The notes: a model not told the origin generated them from the letters alone. A stretch of 27,016 bases of DNA from an uncultured Eubacteriales bacterium (GCA_905210385.1 CAJLWS010000005.1:1-27016), one strand, 5' to 3'; shown: positions 14,223-22,009, counted from the first letter of the stretch. Made by a program: numbers and translations.

Positions 14223-14597
14223 GCCTTCATGCGTTAAAATCCATCGCAGAAGCCCCTGCCGATCAGTTTGACCGGCAGCGACGGAGAGGACCGTATCAAT
14301 CAACTCCTGCTGTTCATAGCGCAGTTCAATCCCATTGACAGCCAGGAAAACCAACATTGCATGGGCGCCGATCCGCTTGTTCCCATCCACAAAGGGATGG
14401 TTGCGGATCAGGCCAAAACCAAGCTGCGCCGCTTTTGACTGCAGCGAGGGGTACACCGGCTCCCCGCCGAAGGTTTGGAAAGGTGATGCCAACGCCGACT
14501 CCAACAGTCCTTCGTCCCGAACCCCGTCCATGCCTCCAAATTCTTGGATCAGAGCGGAATGCAGGGTCAGCACCTGTTTCTTGGATAGGGTTTTCAT
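14220..14597 (-). CDS. doc: Doc toxin (Fic fold, death-on-curing)
   Basis: A 125-residue Fic/Doc toxin. Doc of phage P1 inactivates elongation factor Tu by phosphorylation. The active-site loop HPFVDGNKRIG is at residues 67-77, with catalytic His, Asp and the GNKR anion hole all present (P1 Doc has ANKR). The N-terminus (LSKKQVLTLHSALIQEFGG, then RDEGLLESAL) is typical of Doc proteins. Its start overlaps the antitoxin stop by ATGA, so the two are coupled. The pair lies opposite to the transfer genes and is visibly AT-richer, suggesting it was acquired separately. Its likely role is to stabilise the element in the host. Confidence 0.92.
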   Translation of the reverse strand: MKTLSKKQVLTLHSALIQEFGGMDGVRDEGLLESALASPFQTFGGEPVYPSLQSKAAQLGFGLIRNHPFVDGNKRIGAHAMLVFLAVNGIELRYEQQELIDTVLSVAAGQTDRQGLLRWILTHEG

Positions 14598-14836
14598 TTT
14601 GCCAGTTCCTCATAAGCAGCCCGGTTTTTGGCGATCAGCCTCTTGGATACAGTCAAAACATCCTCATCTTCCGCAAGCTGCTCCTGTTCGGCCTGGCTGA
14701 ATTCCACCAGCACATAACGGGGAACGTTATTCTTTAAGATGACAGCAGCCCCGTTTTCATCCACCAGCCGGGCAATACGGGAAAAGTTCTGATTGGCTTC
14801 TGTGATGGAAACCAAATTCTTTGTATTCACAGTCAT
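14594..14836 (-). CDS. phd: Phd-family antitoxin
   Basis: An 80-residue antitoxin of the Phd/YefM family. The N-terminal DNA-binding part reads VSITEANQNFSRIARLVDENGAAVILKNNVPRYVLV, with ITEA.QNF and the strand pattern of the fold; the C-terminal half (EFSQAEQEQLAEDEDVLTV) is acidic and helical and should wrap the toxin. The ATG at 14836 follows GGAGG with 8-base spacing; a TTG three codons upstream is less likely. It neutralises Doc and should repress its own promoter. Confidence 0.9.
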   Translation of the reverse strand: MTVNTKNLVSITEANQNFSRIARLVDENGAAVILKNNVPRYVLVEFSQAEQEQLAEDEDVLTVSKRLIAKNRAAYEELAK

Positions 14837-14856
14837 GTGCAACACCTCCTATTTCT

Positions 14857-14884
14857 ATTATACTCAGAATTAGGAGAAATACAA
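14857..14884 (-). promoter_or_regulatory. Promoter of phd-doc
   Basis: On the minus strand TTGTAT (14879-14884) and TATAAT (14857-14862) are 16 bases apart, a near-consensus sigma70-type promoter 21 bases before the phd ATG. CTCCTA/TAGGAG arms flank the region and could serve as an operator. Confidence 0.7.
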
Positions 14885-14911
14885 CCTATTTTTGATGGGA
14901 GCTGATTTTTT

Positions 14912-15310
14912 ATCGAAGTAAAAGTGCCAAAGGAAATACGGGATTACCAGGAGTCCATCTTTTTCGGGCTCTCCACCAGGCAGTTTCTCTGCTCCCTTCT
15001 GGCGGTAGGTGTAGCAGTGGGCATCTACTTCGGCCTGCGCCCCTTTGTGGGGAGCGAGGAAGTGGGCTGGATGTGCATCCTTGGGGCTGCGCCCTTTGCC
15101 GCCTGCGGCTTTTTCAAGTACCATGGCATGACCGCCGAAAAGCTGGCCTGGGCCTGGTTTAAGTCGGAATTTCTGTACCCGAAGAAGCTGGTGTTTCAAT
15201 CTGACAGCCTCTACTACGAGGCAATGGAGGAAGCCATTGCGGAGGGAGAAAAGCCTCCCCGAAAACGCAAAAGCCGCAGGCCCCAGCCACCAGCTGGGAA
15301 AGAACAATAA
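14912..15310 (+). CDS. prgI: PrgI-family membrane protein of the secretion system, ATC start
   Basis: About 132 residues. Starts of PrgI-like proteins of this group resemble EVKVPKEIRDYQESIFFGLS, and this sequence is present here. Two hydrophobic segments follow (FLCSLLAVGVAVGIYFGL and MCILGAAPFAACGFF), then a basic C-terminus (RKRKSRRPQPPAGKEQ-like). PrgI/VirB3-like proteins work with the VirB4 ATPase encoded just downstream. The conserved part starts at ATC 14912, with GGGAG about 10 bases upstream; no canonical codon precedes GTG 14924, which would remove four conserved-looking residues. ATC initiation or GTG are both possible. The upstream terminator and phd-doc island mean the gene probably needs a local promoter; I cannot identify one. 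Confidence 0.85.
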   Translation: MEVKVPKEIRDYQESIFFGLSTRQFLCSLLAVGVAVGIYFGLRPFVGSEEVGWMCILGAAPFAACGFFKYHGMTAEKLAWAWFKSEFLYPKKLVFQSDSLYYEAMEEAIAEGEKPPRKRKSRRPQPPAGKEQ

Positions 15311-15338
15311 TTATAAATTTCTCCCATTGAAAGGACGG

Positions 15339-17687
15339 ATGCCTATCATCAAAACGCTTACCAAAGCAACGAAGTTGGAAAAGGAGAAATTCAAAATCCC
15401 CAAGTCCGTACAGGACGCAATCCCCATCCAGCGCATCTGGCCGGATGGGATTTTTCAGGTGGGGAGCCGGTTCTCCAAAACCTTCTCCTTTACGGACATC
15501 AATTACAGCATTGCCAGCAAGGACGATAAGACCGCCATGTTCCTGGACTATTCAGAGCTCCTCAACGCTCTGGATTCCGGGGCCAGCTCCAAAATCACCA
15601 TCCACAACCGGCGGATTGACAAGGCGCAGTTTGAGAAATCCCTGCTGCTCCCCATGCGGGAGGACGGCCTGGACCATTTCCGCAGGGAGTACAATGAAAT
15701 GCTGCTCTCCAAGGTTACCGGAACAAACAACAGCGTGGTGCAGGACCGCTACATCACTATCACGGCAGCCAAGCGGAATATCGATGAGGCCCGCACCTAT
15801 TTCTCCCGTGTAGGCACGAACCTCATCAATCACTTGTCTCAGCTTTCCTCGGTGGGGCGGGAACTGGACGCCGCCGCCAGGCTGCAGCTGTTCCGGGATT
15901 TCTTCAAGGGTTCGGAGCCTGCGGCCTTTGCCTTCGACCTGCGAGAGCACATGAAGAAAGGCCACAGCTTCAAGGATTGGCTCTGCCCTGACTCCATGGA
16001 ATTTCAGAAGGACCACTTCCGCATCGATGAGCGATGGGGCCGGGTGCTCTACCTGCAGGATTACGCCACCTACATCAAAGACTCCATGATTGCCGAGCTC
16101 TGCGACATGGACCGCAGCCTCATACTGTCCATCGACGTCCTGCCGGTCCCCACCGACGAAGCGGTGCGGGAGATCCAGAACAAGCTGCTGGGTGTGGAAA
16201 CCAATGCGGCTAACTGGCAGCGGAAACAGAACGCCGCCAATAACTTCTCCGCCGTGCTGCCCTACGATATGGAGCAGCAGAGGAAGGAAACCAAGGAGAT
16301 GCTGGACGACCTCACCAACCGGGACCAAAGGATGATGTTCGGCCTGGTAACGCTGGTGCATCTGGCCGACACCAAGGAGCAGCTGGACTCGGATACCGAG
16401 ACCATCCTCACTGTGGCCCGAAAGCATCTGTGCCAGATGAGCACGCTGCGTTGGCAGCAGAAGGACGGTCTGGACACCGTTCTGCCCTATGGACTGCGGA
16501 AGATCCATGCCCTGCGCACCCTGACCACTGAGAGCACCGCGGTGCTGATTCCCTTCCGCGCCCAGGAGATTCTCCAGGGCGGCGGCATCTACTACGGGCA
16601 GAACGCTGTTTCCAAGAACATGATTGTGGCGGATCGCCGCAGGCTCCTCAACGGGAACAGCTTTCGGTTGGGTGTCAGCGGCTCCGGCAAATCCTTCTCC
16701 GCCAAGGAGGAGATCGTCAGCATCGCCCTGTCCACCGATGACGATATCCTCATCCTGGACCCCGAATCCGAATTCGGCTTCCTGACGGAAGCGTTGGGCG
16801 GCGAGGTGATCCGGGTGTCGGCCTCTTCCGATACCCACATCAATGCGCTGGACATGGACAAAGCCTATGGGGATGAGCGCAACCCGCTGATAGAAAAGTC
16901 CGAGTTCATCCTCTCCCTATTTGAGCAGCTGGTGGGCGCTGGGGGCGTGTCAGCCAAGGAGAAGTCCATCCTGGACCGCTGCGCCTACGACGTGTACCGG
17001 GAATACATGGCCAACAACTACCAAGGCGAAGTACCTACCCTGAAGGATTTGTACCATTCCCTCCTGAAGCAGCCGGAGCCGGAGGCCAGGGGGCTGGCCC
17101 TTTCCTCCGAGCTGTTCATCACCGGCAGTTTGAACACCTTTGCCCAGCCCACCAATGTGGACACCAAGGCCCGCATCCTCTGCTACGATATCCGGGAGCT
17201 GGGGGAGCAGCTCATGCCCATTGGGATGCTGGTAACCCTGGACGCCATCTTCAACCGGGTGATTCAGAACTGGAAGAAGGGCAAGACCACCTGGGTGTTT
17301 GCCGACGAGTTCTACCTGTTGTTCCGCTACCAGTACAGCGCAGACTTTTTCTACAAGCTGTGGAAGCGCATCCGCAAGTACAACGGCCTTGTGACAGGGC
17401 TGACGCAGAATGTAGAGGAACTGCTCCGTTCCGATACCGCCCGCCTCATGCTGGCGAACAGCGAATTCCTCATCCTGCTGAATCAATCCGCCACAGACCG
17501 TGATGAGTTGGCGGGCCTCCTGCACATCTCCGACACCCAGCTGGGGTACATCACCAATGTGCCGGCGGGCTGCGGGCTTATCCGCTGCGCCGGAAACATC
17601 GTTCCCTTCGAGAACAGCTTCCCCCGCAACACCCGCCTGTATCAGCTGATGACCACCAAGCCGGATGAAGCGCTGAGGGGGGTGTAA
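15339..17687 (+). CDS. virB4: VirB4-type ATPase of the transfer machine
   Basis: A 782-residue VirB4/TraE-family ATPase that powers assembly and transport in type IV secretion. Walker A is GVSGSGKSFSAKEE near residue 445, followed by ILILDPESEFGFL; Walker B is TTWVFADEFYLLF near residue 650; the later NVEELLRSDTARLMLANSEFLILLNQS is typical of the family. The N-terminal half (for example DALDSGASSKITIHNR-like and VTGTNNSVVQDRYITITAAK) is the usual VirB4 domain. ATG 15339 follows AAGGA at good spacing; the frame continues upstream but overlaps prgI, so an earlier start is unlikely. No damage is visible. Confidence 0.96.
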   Translation: MPIIKTLTKATKLEKEKFKIPKSVQDAIPIQRIWPDGIFQVGSRFSKTFSFTDINYSIASKDDKTAMFLDYSELLNALDSGASSKITIHNRRIDKAQFEKSLLLPMREDGLDHFRREYNEMLLSKVTGTNNSVVQDRYITITAAKRNIDEARTYFSRVGTNLINHLSQLSSVGRELDAAARLQLFRDFFKGSEPAAFAFDLREHMKKGHSFKDWLCPDSMEFQKDHFRIDERWGRVLYLQDYATYIKDSMIAELCDMDRSLILSIDVLPVPTDEAVREIQNKLLGVETNAANWQRKQNAANNFSAVLPYDMEQQRKETKEMLDDLTNRDQRMMFGLVTLVHLADTKEQLDSDTETILTVARKHLCQMSTLRWQQKDGLDTVLPYGLRKIHALRTLTTESTAVLIPFRAQEILQGGGIYYGQNAVSKNMIVADRRRLLNGNSFRLGVSGSGKSFSAKEEIVSIALSTDDDILILDPESEFGFLTEALGGEVIRVSASSDTHINALDMDKAYGDERNPLIEKSEFILSLFEQLVGAGGVSAKEKSILDRCAYDVYREYMANNYQGEVPTLKDLYHSLLKQPEPEARGLALSSELFITGSLNTFAQPTNVDTKARILCYDIRELGEQLMPIGMLVTLDAIFNRVIQNWKKGKTTWVFADEFYLLFRYQYSADFFYKLWKRIRKYNGLVTGLTQNVEELLRSDTARLMLANSEFLILLNQSATDRDELAGLLHISDTQLGYITNVPAGCGLIRCAGNIVPFENSFPRNTRLYQLMTTKPDEALRGV

Positions 17688-17734
17688 CATCCATGAATCT
17701 GTCATTTCCCAGGGGGCCTCCTTCGTCCCTCTGT

Positions 17735-17894
17735 TTATAAGAATCCCCTTTGCACAGGTTGCGATTTTTCAGAAAAAGCCTGTTTTATTAAGGCTTTCTG
17801 GCGTTTATCAATCGCAAGCCAGGTTTGCGATTTGCTTACTTACTACTGTCTTTGATATCCCTATCTCGTGTGCTATCTGCTGGATCGTTTTCAT
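17735..17894 (-). pseudogene. HTH regulator fragment, frameshifted
   Basis: An ATG at 17894 overlaps the RelB/DinJ stop by ATGA. It opens a 28-residue peptide starting MKTIQQIAHEIGISKTVVSK, a clear helix-turn-helix of the type found at the N-terminus of plasmid regulators, and ends at TGA 17808-17810. In another frame the coding appearance continues LAIDKRQKALIKQAFSEKSQ and stops at 17735-17737. The two parts together look like a small DNA-binding protein broken by a frameshift. It could also be a true 28-residue peptide. Coupling to the antitoxin gene makes it part of the toxin-antitoxin operon. Confidence 0.5.
17770..17800. terminator. Hairpin downstream of the Phd-RelE-RelB cassette
   Basis: AAAGCCT (17775-17781) pairs with AGGCTTT (17791-17797), and CAGA/TCTG outside them can extend the stem across a small bulge. 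On the minus strand the stem ends in a T-rich run. It lies inside the frameshifted HTH remnant and could end the minus-strand operon or the virB4 transcript. Confidence 0.4.
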
Positions 17895-18127
17895 ACCTTC
17901 ACACTCCCCGCGCTGTCATTGGCGGGTTTGCCTGACTGCTCTGCTATGTACTTTTTCATATCTTCATCAAGATCAAAAGGTAATCTTCCAAGGCGGACGG
18001 TTTCTTCAAAAAATAAAACCGTCGCCGCTTCCAAAGTCAGGCCATTTTCCAAGCAGACCTTTTCTGCCTGTTCTTTCAGCTCCGCATCGATCTCCAGCGT
18101 AACTTCAACTAACTTCCCCATTCCCAT
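17891..18127 (-). CDS. RelB/DinJ-type antitoxin
   Basis: A 78-residue protein starting MGMGKLVEVTLEIDAELKEQ, with QAEKVCLENGLTLEAATVLFFEETV after it: the ribbon-helix-helix pattern of RelB/DinJ antitoxins (strand with alternating residues, then two helices with the GLT turn). The C-terminal part (LPFDLDEDMKKYIAEQSG) should contact the toxin. Start ATG 18127 overlaps the toxin stop (TGATG), and TTGGAG is at a good distance. It lies on the distal side of the toxin, so the toxin is flanked by two antitoxin-type genes. Which one neutralises it cannot be told from sequence. Confidence 0.85.
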   Translation of the reverse strand: MGMGKLVEVTLEIDAELKEQAEKVCLENGLTLEAATVLFFEETVRLGRLPFDLDEDMKKYIAEQSGKPANDSAGSVKV

Positions 18128-18438
18128 CACTCCAACAGCCGGCCATAATCCCGTTTTGCATAGACTACACGAGCGACCGTCACCAGCTTTTTTTCTTCGT
18201 CCACCCAATAAAACATCAGATAATTTTGCACCAAGATTTTTCGGTACTCATGTTTCAATGGACGGATCGTCTGGCAGGCCGAAGTTGCATACGGGAATGT
18301 GAGCACACTCTCCGCTGCATCAACCAGCTCCACCGCCAGACGATCCGCCGCATCCGGGTTTTGCAGTTCCCCGCTGATATACCGCACGATCTCAAGCATA
18401 TCTTTTCGGGCAACAGGCAAATACTCTAATTTATACAA
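18127..18438 (-). CDS. RelE/ParE-superfamily toxin
   Basis: A 103-residue toxin of the RelE/ParE fold. It starts YKLEYLPVARKDMLEIVRYIS (conserved start of ParE/RelE plasmid stabilisation proteins) and continues with a central YATSACQTIRPLKHEYRKILVQNYLMFYWVDEE and a C-terminal VVYAKRDYGRLL. The RPLKHEYRKILVQNYLMFY stretch is characteristic. Either ribosome-dependent mRNA cleavage (RelE) or gyrase inhibition (ParE) is possible. The start used is TTG 18438, overlapping the upstream antitoxin by 8 bases and preceded by GGGGGG; a TTG at 18453 is an alternative. It is AT-richer than the surrounding transfer genes. Confidence 0.88.
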   Translation of the reverse strand: MYKLEYLPVARKDMLEIVRYISGELQNPDAADRLAVELVDAAESVLTFPYATSACQTIRPLKHEYRKILVQNYLMFYWVDEEKKLVTVARVVYAKRDYGRLLE

Positions 18439-18709
18439 CCGGTTCCCCCCCAATAGCGGCCTTCATCGCTTTCAGCACCTCTTTGGAAGAATAACGCTGA
18501 TCCGTCAGTTTGGCCTCTCTCTCAGCCTCCTGCAGCTTGAAATATACCTCGCTCTCAAATTGCAGGTTTTCAAATGCCTCCATACTCAAAACAACCATAT
18601 CGCCGTAACCATTTTTTGTCAAAAAAACAGGTTGAGCGGTTTCATGCACAGTCTTTGAAATATCAGCAAAATTATTTCTCAAATCAGAAACAGGTCTAAT
18701 CATTTTCAT
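18431..18709 (-). CDS. Phd/YefM-type antitoxin
   Basis: A 92-residue protein, MKMIRPVSDLRNNFADISKTVHETAQPVFLTKNGYGDMVVLSMEAFENL, the full Phd/YefM signature (PVSDLRNNF, VFLTKNG, VVLSMEA). The C-terminal half is charged and helical. ATG 18709 follows GGAGG with 8-base spacing; a GTG five codons earlier overlaps that site and is not used. As first gene of the cassette it should repress its own promoter, where a perfect inverted repeat is present. Confidence 0.92.
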   Translation of the reverse strand: MKMIRPVSDLRNNFADISKTVHETAQPVFLTKNGYGDMVVLSMEAFENLQFESEVYFKLQEAEREAKLTDQRYSSKEVLKAMKAAIGGEPVV

Positions 18710-18730
18710 AACATCAACCTCCACGTTATT

Positions 18731-18759
18731 ATTTTAGCGCAATTACGCTAAAATATCAA
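18731..18759 (-). promoter_or_regulatory. Promoter with overlapping perfect operator for the toxin-antitoxin cassette
   Basis: On the minus strand TTGATA (18754-18759) and TAAAAT (18731-18736) are 17 bases apart, a good sigma70-type promoter. A perfect 9-bp inverted repeat ATTTTAGCG/CGCTAAAAT (18731-18739 with 18746-18754, 6-base centre) covers the spacer and -10 box. It is an apt site for autorepression by the Phd/YefM antitoxin. Confidence 0.82.
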
Positions 18760-18910
18760 GACGTTTTATTTCAATTTCGTAAAATGCAAAGATTAATTCC
18801 AGCGGCAAGTGAAAAGTGGCATTTAGTTTCGCACAAGGTTAACATGGTGACCTGCTCCGTTGCGATTCAATGGCCCTTGCCTTTTATAGTATATCACAGG
18901 AGGTGCATTT

Positions 18911-20662
18911 TTGAAAGAAATCAAGACCAAACCGGAAGGCGGCAAGCCCAAGCTGCTGGAGCGTGCGGCCAAAGCCCCGAAAACCGCCATGAAGGATTTA
19001 TGGCTGAAGTCCAAGGAGAAATCCGTTTCCGAGATAAAGGAAACGCCCTTCGCCAGCCAGCAGGGGGAATCCTTCAACGCCCCGGCCAATACTGCCGGGG
19101 ATCAGATGCTGTCCGGCATAGAGAGCATTGCCAAGAAGGGGGCGGATCTGACCTATCGGGGCGGCAAAAAGCTGGCGCAGACCACCGCCAAAAAGGTACG
19201 GGAGAAACGTGAGATAGCCCGCATACGCAAGCGGGCCGAGGATTCCGCCTCCCAAGCCGCATCCCAATCGGAAAAGGCCGCCAAGAGTGCGGCCTCCAAA
19301 ATCAAGACCAAGAACGCCGTGGGGAAGGGTGTCAAAGGGAAGCCGGCAAAAGCGGTAAAGACAGCCAACAGAACCCTGAAGGGAGCCAGGCAGGGCGCCA
19401 AAAGCGTCAAGACCGCGCAGAGATCCGCTAAGGTGGAGCGGAGAACAGCCCAGGCCACCGCAAAAGCGGCAAGGGCAGCCGCCCATGCCGCCAGAGCCGC
19501 AGCGAAAGCGACGGTTACTGGGGTCAAGGCCGCTGTTAAGGTGACTGCCACAGCTATAAAAGCGACCATTGCGGCGGTGAAGGGGTTGATTGCCGCCATC
19601 GCCGCGGGGGGCTGGGTTGCTGTGGTAATTATCCTGCTGATATGCCTGATTGCTTTGATTGTCGGCTCCTGCTTCGGCCTGTTCTTCGGTTCAGAGTCCA
19701 CTGGGACAGGGACCAGCGTGGCCCAGGCGGTGGCTGACCTCAACGGAGAATACCAGGCGTACATTCAGGAGATCGAAGCCGCCAACCCCCACGACAGGCA
19801 GGAGATCACCTCCAACGACGGGATACTGTCTGTCAATTGGGAAGATGTCCTCGCGGTATTTTCCGCAAAAGTGACGGGCGTGGAAGATGGCTCCCAGGTG
19901 GCCTCGCTGGATGATGCCCAGGTGGATGAACTGCGAAGTATCATGTGGGAGATGAATGCCATCAGCTACACCACCCGCACGGAGAGCAGTTCTGTGGAGG
20001 TGACTTCCACAGATGAGCATGGAAACGAGGTTACCAGCACGGAAACGGTGACGGAAACCATTCTGGAAATCACCATCACCCACAAAACACCGGAGGAAAT
20101 GGCCCGGCAGTACAGCTTCAATGACCGGCAGAACGAATACCTGGCCCTAATGACAGAGCCGGAAAATGAAAACCTGTGGGCCGAACTGCTGGGCGGTTAC
20201 GTCAGCGGCGGCGGGCAAATCATAGACCCCAATACCGACTGGGAAGGAACAGGCATCTTCCAATGGCCGCTGCCTCAGGGCTACACCATTACCTCTTGGT
20301 TCGGCTACCGGGCGGATCCCTTTACCGGGGAGATCGACTACCACAGCGGCACCGACATCGGCGCTCCGGGCGGCACCCCCATCCTTTCGGCGGCGGATGG
20401 CGTCGTCACCATCGCCAACGGGATAGACTCCTGGGGCGGCGGGTACGGGTACTACATCAAAGTGCGCCACAACGACACCTACGAAACCCTGTATGCCCAC
20501 TGTTCCTCCATCTGTGTGGTGGCAGGCCAGGAGGTCAAGCAGGGCGAGGTGATTGGCTATGTAGGCACCACCGGGAACTCTACCGGAAACCACCTCCACT
20601 TCGAGGTGTGGCAAAACGGGCAACGCACCGACGCGCTCAGCTTCTTCCGGAAGCTCACATAA
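18911..20662 (+). CDS. Membrane-anchored M23 peptidase of the transfer machine with Ala/Lys-rich N-terminus
   Basis: A 583-residue protein. Residues 1-225 are extremely rich in Ala, Lys and Arg (for example ARAAAHAARAAAKATVTGVK), histone-H1-like. A membrane segment follows at about 233-260 (WVAVVIILLICLIALIVG), then an extracellular stalk rich in Thr/Glu, then a C-terminal M23 endopeptidase domain: HSGTDIGAPGG near residue 478 (zinc His and Asp), YAH, and GNHLHFEVW near residue 561. It should open peptidoglycan for the conjugation channel, as VirB1-like enzymes do. TTG 18911 follows AGGAGG at good spacing. The NlpC/P60 or lysozyme domain often present in related proteins is not seen; its place is taken by a stalk. 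Confidence 0.92.
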   Translation: MKEIKTKPEGGKPKLLERAAKAPKTAMKDLWLKSKEKSVSEIKETPFASQQGESFNAPANTAGDQMLSGIESIAKKGADLTYRGGKKLAQTTAKKVREKREIARIRKRAEDSASQAASQSEKAAKSAASKIKTKNAVGKGVKGKPAKAVKTANRTLKGARQGAKSVKTAQRSAKVERRTAQATAKAARAAAHAARAAAKATVTGVKAAVKVTATAIKATIAAVKGLIAAIAAGGWVAVVIILLICLIALIVGSCFGLFFGSESTGTGTSVAQAVADLNGEYQAYIQEIEAANPHDRQEITSNDGILSVNWEDVLAVFSAKVTGVEDGSQVASLDDAQVDELRSIMWEMNAISYTTRTESSSVEVTSTDEHGNEVTSTETVTETILEITITHKTPEEMARQYSFNDRQNEYLALMTEPENENLWAELLGGYVSGGGQIIDPNTDWEGTGIFQWPLPQGYTITSWFGYRADPFTGEIDYHSGTDIGAPGGTPILSAADGVVTIANGIDSWGGGYGYYIKVRHNDTYETLYAHCSSICVVAGQEVKQGEVIGYVGTTGNSTGNHLHFEVWQNGQRTDALSFFRKLT

Positions 20663-20815
20663 AATATCGGAAAGATTGGATCCGGTGATTTGATCTTTCG
20701 ATTTCTTCTTATATGCGGATAAAGTATGACCCTTGCCTGCCAGTGTTGGAAAGAGGTTCACCACATCTGTTGCTGGGAAAGGCCCAGCACTTACTGAATT
20801 AGGGAACGCAGCCTG

Positions 20816-22009
20816 TCAGCCAGATTGAACCAGACGATCTGCCTCCAGCACAGCCCGGGCCATCTCTTCCGGTCTCCAGTGGATCAGTGCGCGGCTTGCC
20901 ATGATTTTGTCTGCGGCCTGCTGGCAGCAGCACAGAAGGTCCTCATAGCCGCAGTTCTCTGCACCCAGCTCAGTCAGGGTGGTGGGCAGACCGATCTGGC
21001 GATAGAGCGCGGCCAGCGGCCTGATCCTTTCCGGTGTTCCAAAGACCGCCATCTCTGCCAGCACACCGAAGGCCACCACTTCCCCGTGCATCCGCTGGGC
21101 AACAGCGGGAATTGCAATCAGAGCCTCGTCCAAGATGTGGGCAAAATAGGAGGTGGCAACGGCCAACTGGGGTCCGGTATAACGGGTGAGGGCGTGACAG
21201 ACCCATTCAAACTCCGGGGTGATTTCCCCGCGCCGCATGGCCTGCACCGCGGCGGCGGAATGGCGCATGAGTACCTCCAGCACGGCCTGGTGATGGGCGA
21301 TGCACAGCGGGTCGCAAACAGTTGCCTCGCCAGTGGCCTTGAGCGTGTGCAGGGCCTCCACGCTGGAGGCCAGCTGATCCCCGATTCCGGCCACAAAGGT
21401 GGCCACGGGGGTTTGAATCAAAAGCCCTGTGTCCACAATGACGCACTCGGGCATTAGGGGCAGGCTCCAGAAGTCGGTCATCTGTCTGCCGTCCTGGTCA
21501 TACAGGACGGACATCCCGTTGGTGCTGGCGTTGGAAGCCAGCACGGTGGGGCAGAGCACCAGTTTTGGCCGCAGGTATCCGTCTCCCACGAAATGGAGAG
21601 CTGCCCGCACCAGATCCTGGCACTTACTTCCACCCACCGCCACCACGATTTGTGCGCCACTGTCCCGAATGATTTGCCCCAGGCGGCGGGCGCTGTCCTG
21701 ACAGCACACCCTGTCAGTGAGGGAAAAGAATTGGTACTCCGGTGCCGGAGGGGTGTCCTTCTGTGGACGCTGAAGGCTGTCCAGCAGCCCGGGGGCGCGG
21801 CCAATCAGGTTGTCGGCCAGAATGGCGGGCTGACTGGAGGGGTGATCGAGCCCCCACTGGATGTCCCGGGCGATCTGCCCCTTGGCGTGCCGGTCCAAGA
21901 TGATGAGATAGCGGCGGCCATATCCTCTGGTGAGGCGGAAAAGCTCTTTGATGGCCCCACAGCCCAGCGTATAGGTTTGAACCGCAGGAAAGTCATAATA
22001 ATTTGGCAT
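20816..22009 (-). CDS. GldA-like metal-dependent polyol dehydrogenase
   Basis: A 397-residue protein of the iron-containing/glycerol dehydrogenase superfamily. Matching blocks are VVAVGGSKCQDL (GldA: GGGKTLDT; NAD-binding), CPTVLASNASTNGMSVLYDQDG (GldA PTIASTDAPTSALSV), VDTGLLIQTPVATFVAGIGDQLASSVEA, then FAHILDEAL and MHGEVVAFGVLAEM. Metal ligands Asp (GIGD), His (FAH) and His (MHGE) all seem present. The second His and NG of the GldA AHAIHNG motif differ, so the substrate is probably not glycerol. ATG 22009 follows GGAGGAAATT; a TTG four codons upstream is unlikely. It is the last gene of the sugar operon, 28 bases after the degenerate SDR gene. Confidence 0.88.
   Translation of the reverse strand: MPNYYDFPAVQTYTLGCGAIKELFRLTRGYGRRYLIILDRHAKGQIARDIQWGLDHPSSQPAILADNLIGRAPGLLDSLQRPQKDTPPAPEYQFFSLTDRVCCQDSARRLGQIIRDSGAQIVVAVGGSKCQDLVRAALHFVGDGYLRPKLVLCPTVLASNASTNGMSVLYDQDGRQMTDFWSLPLMPECVIVDTGLLIQTPVATFVAGIGDQLASSVEALHTLKATGEATVCDPLCIAHHQAVLEVLMRHSAAAVQAMRRGEITPEFEWVCHALTRYTGPQLAVATSYFAHILDEALIAIPAVAQRMHGEVVAFGVLAEMAVFGTPERIRPLAALYRQIGLPTTLTELGAENCGYEDLLCCCQQAADKIMASRALIHWRPEEMARAVLEADRLVQSG

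Noticed and set aside
15552..16838. A 428-codon minus-strand frame inside virB4
   Set aside because: Shadow of the VirB4 codons, whose protein is unmistakable.
20690..20764. Short minus-strand coding-like stretch (SAYKKKSKDQITGS) in the junction
   Set aside because: It runs into an antisense frame of the peptidase gene; no family recognised and no ribosome binding site.
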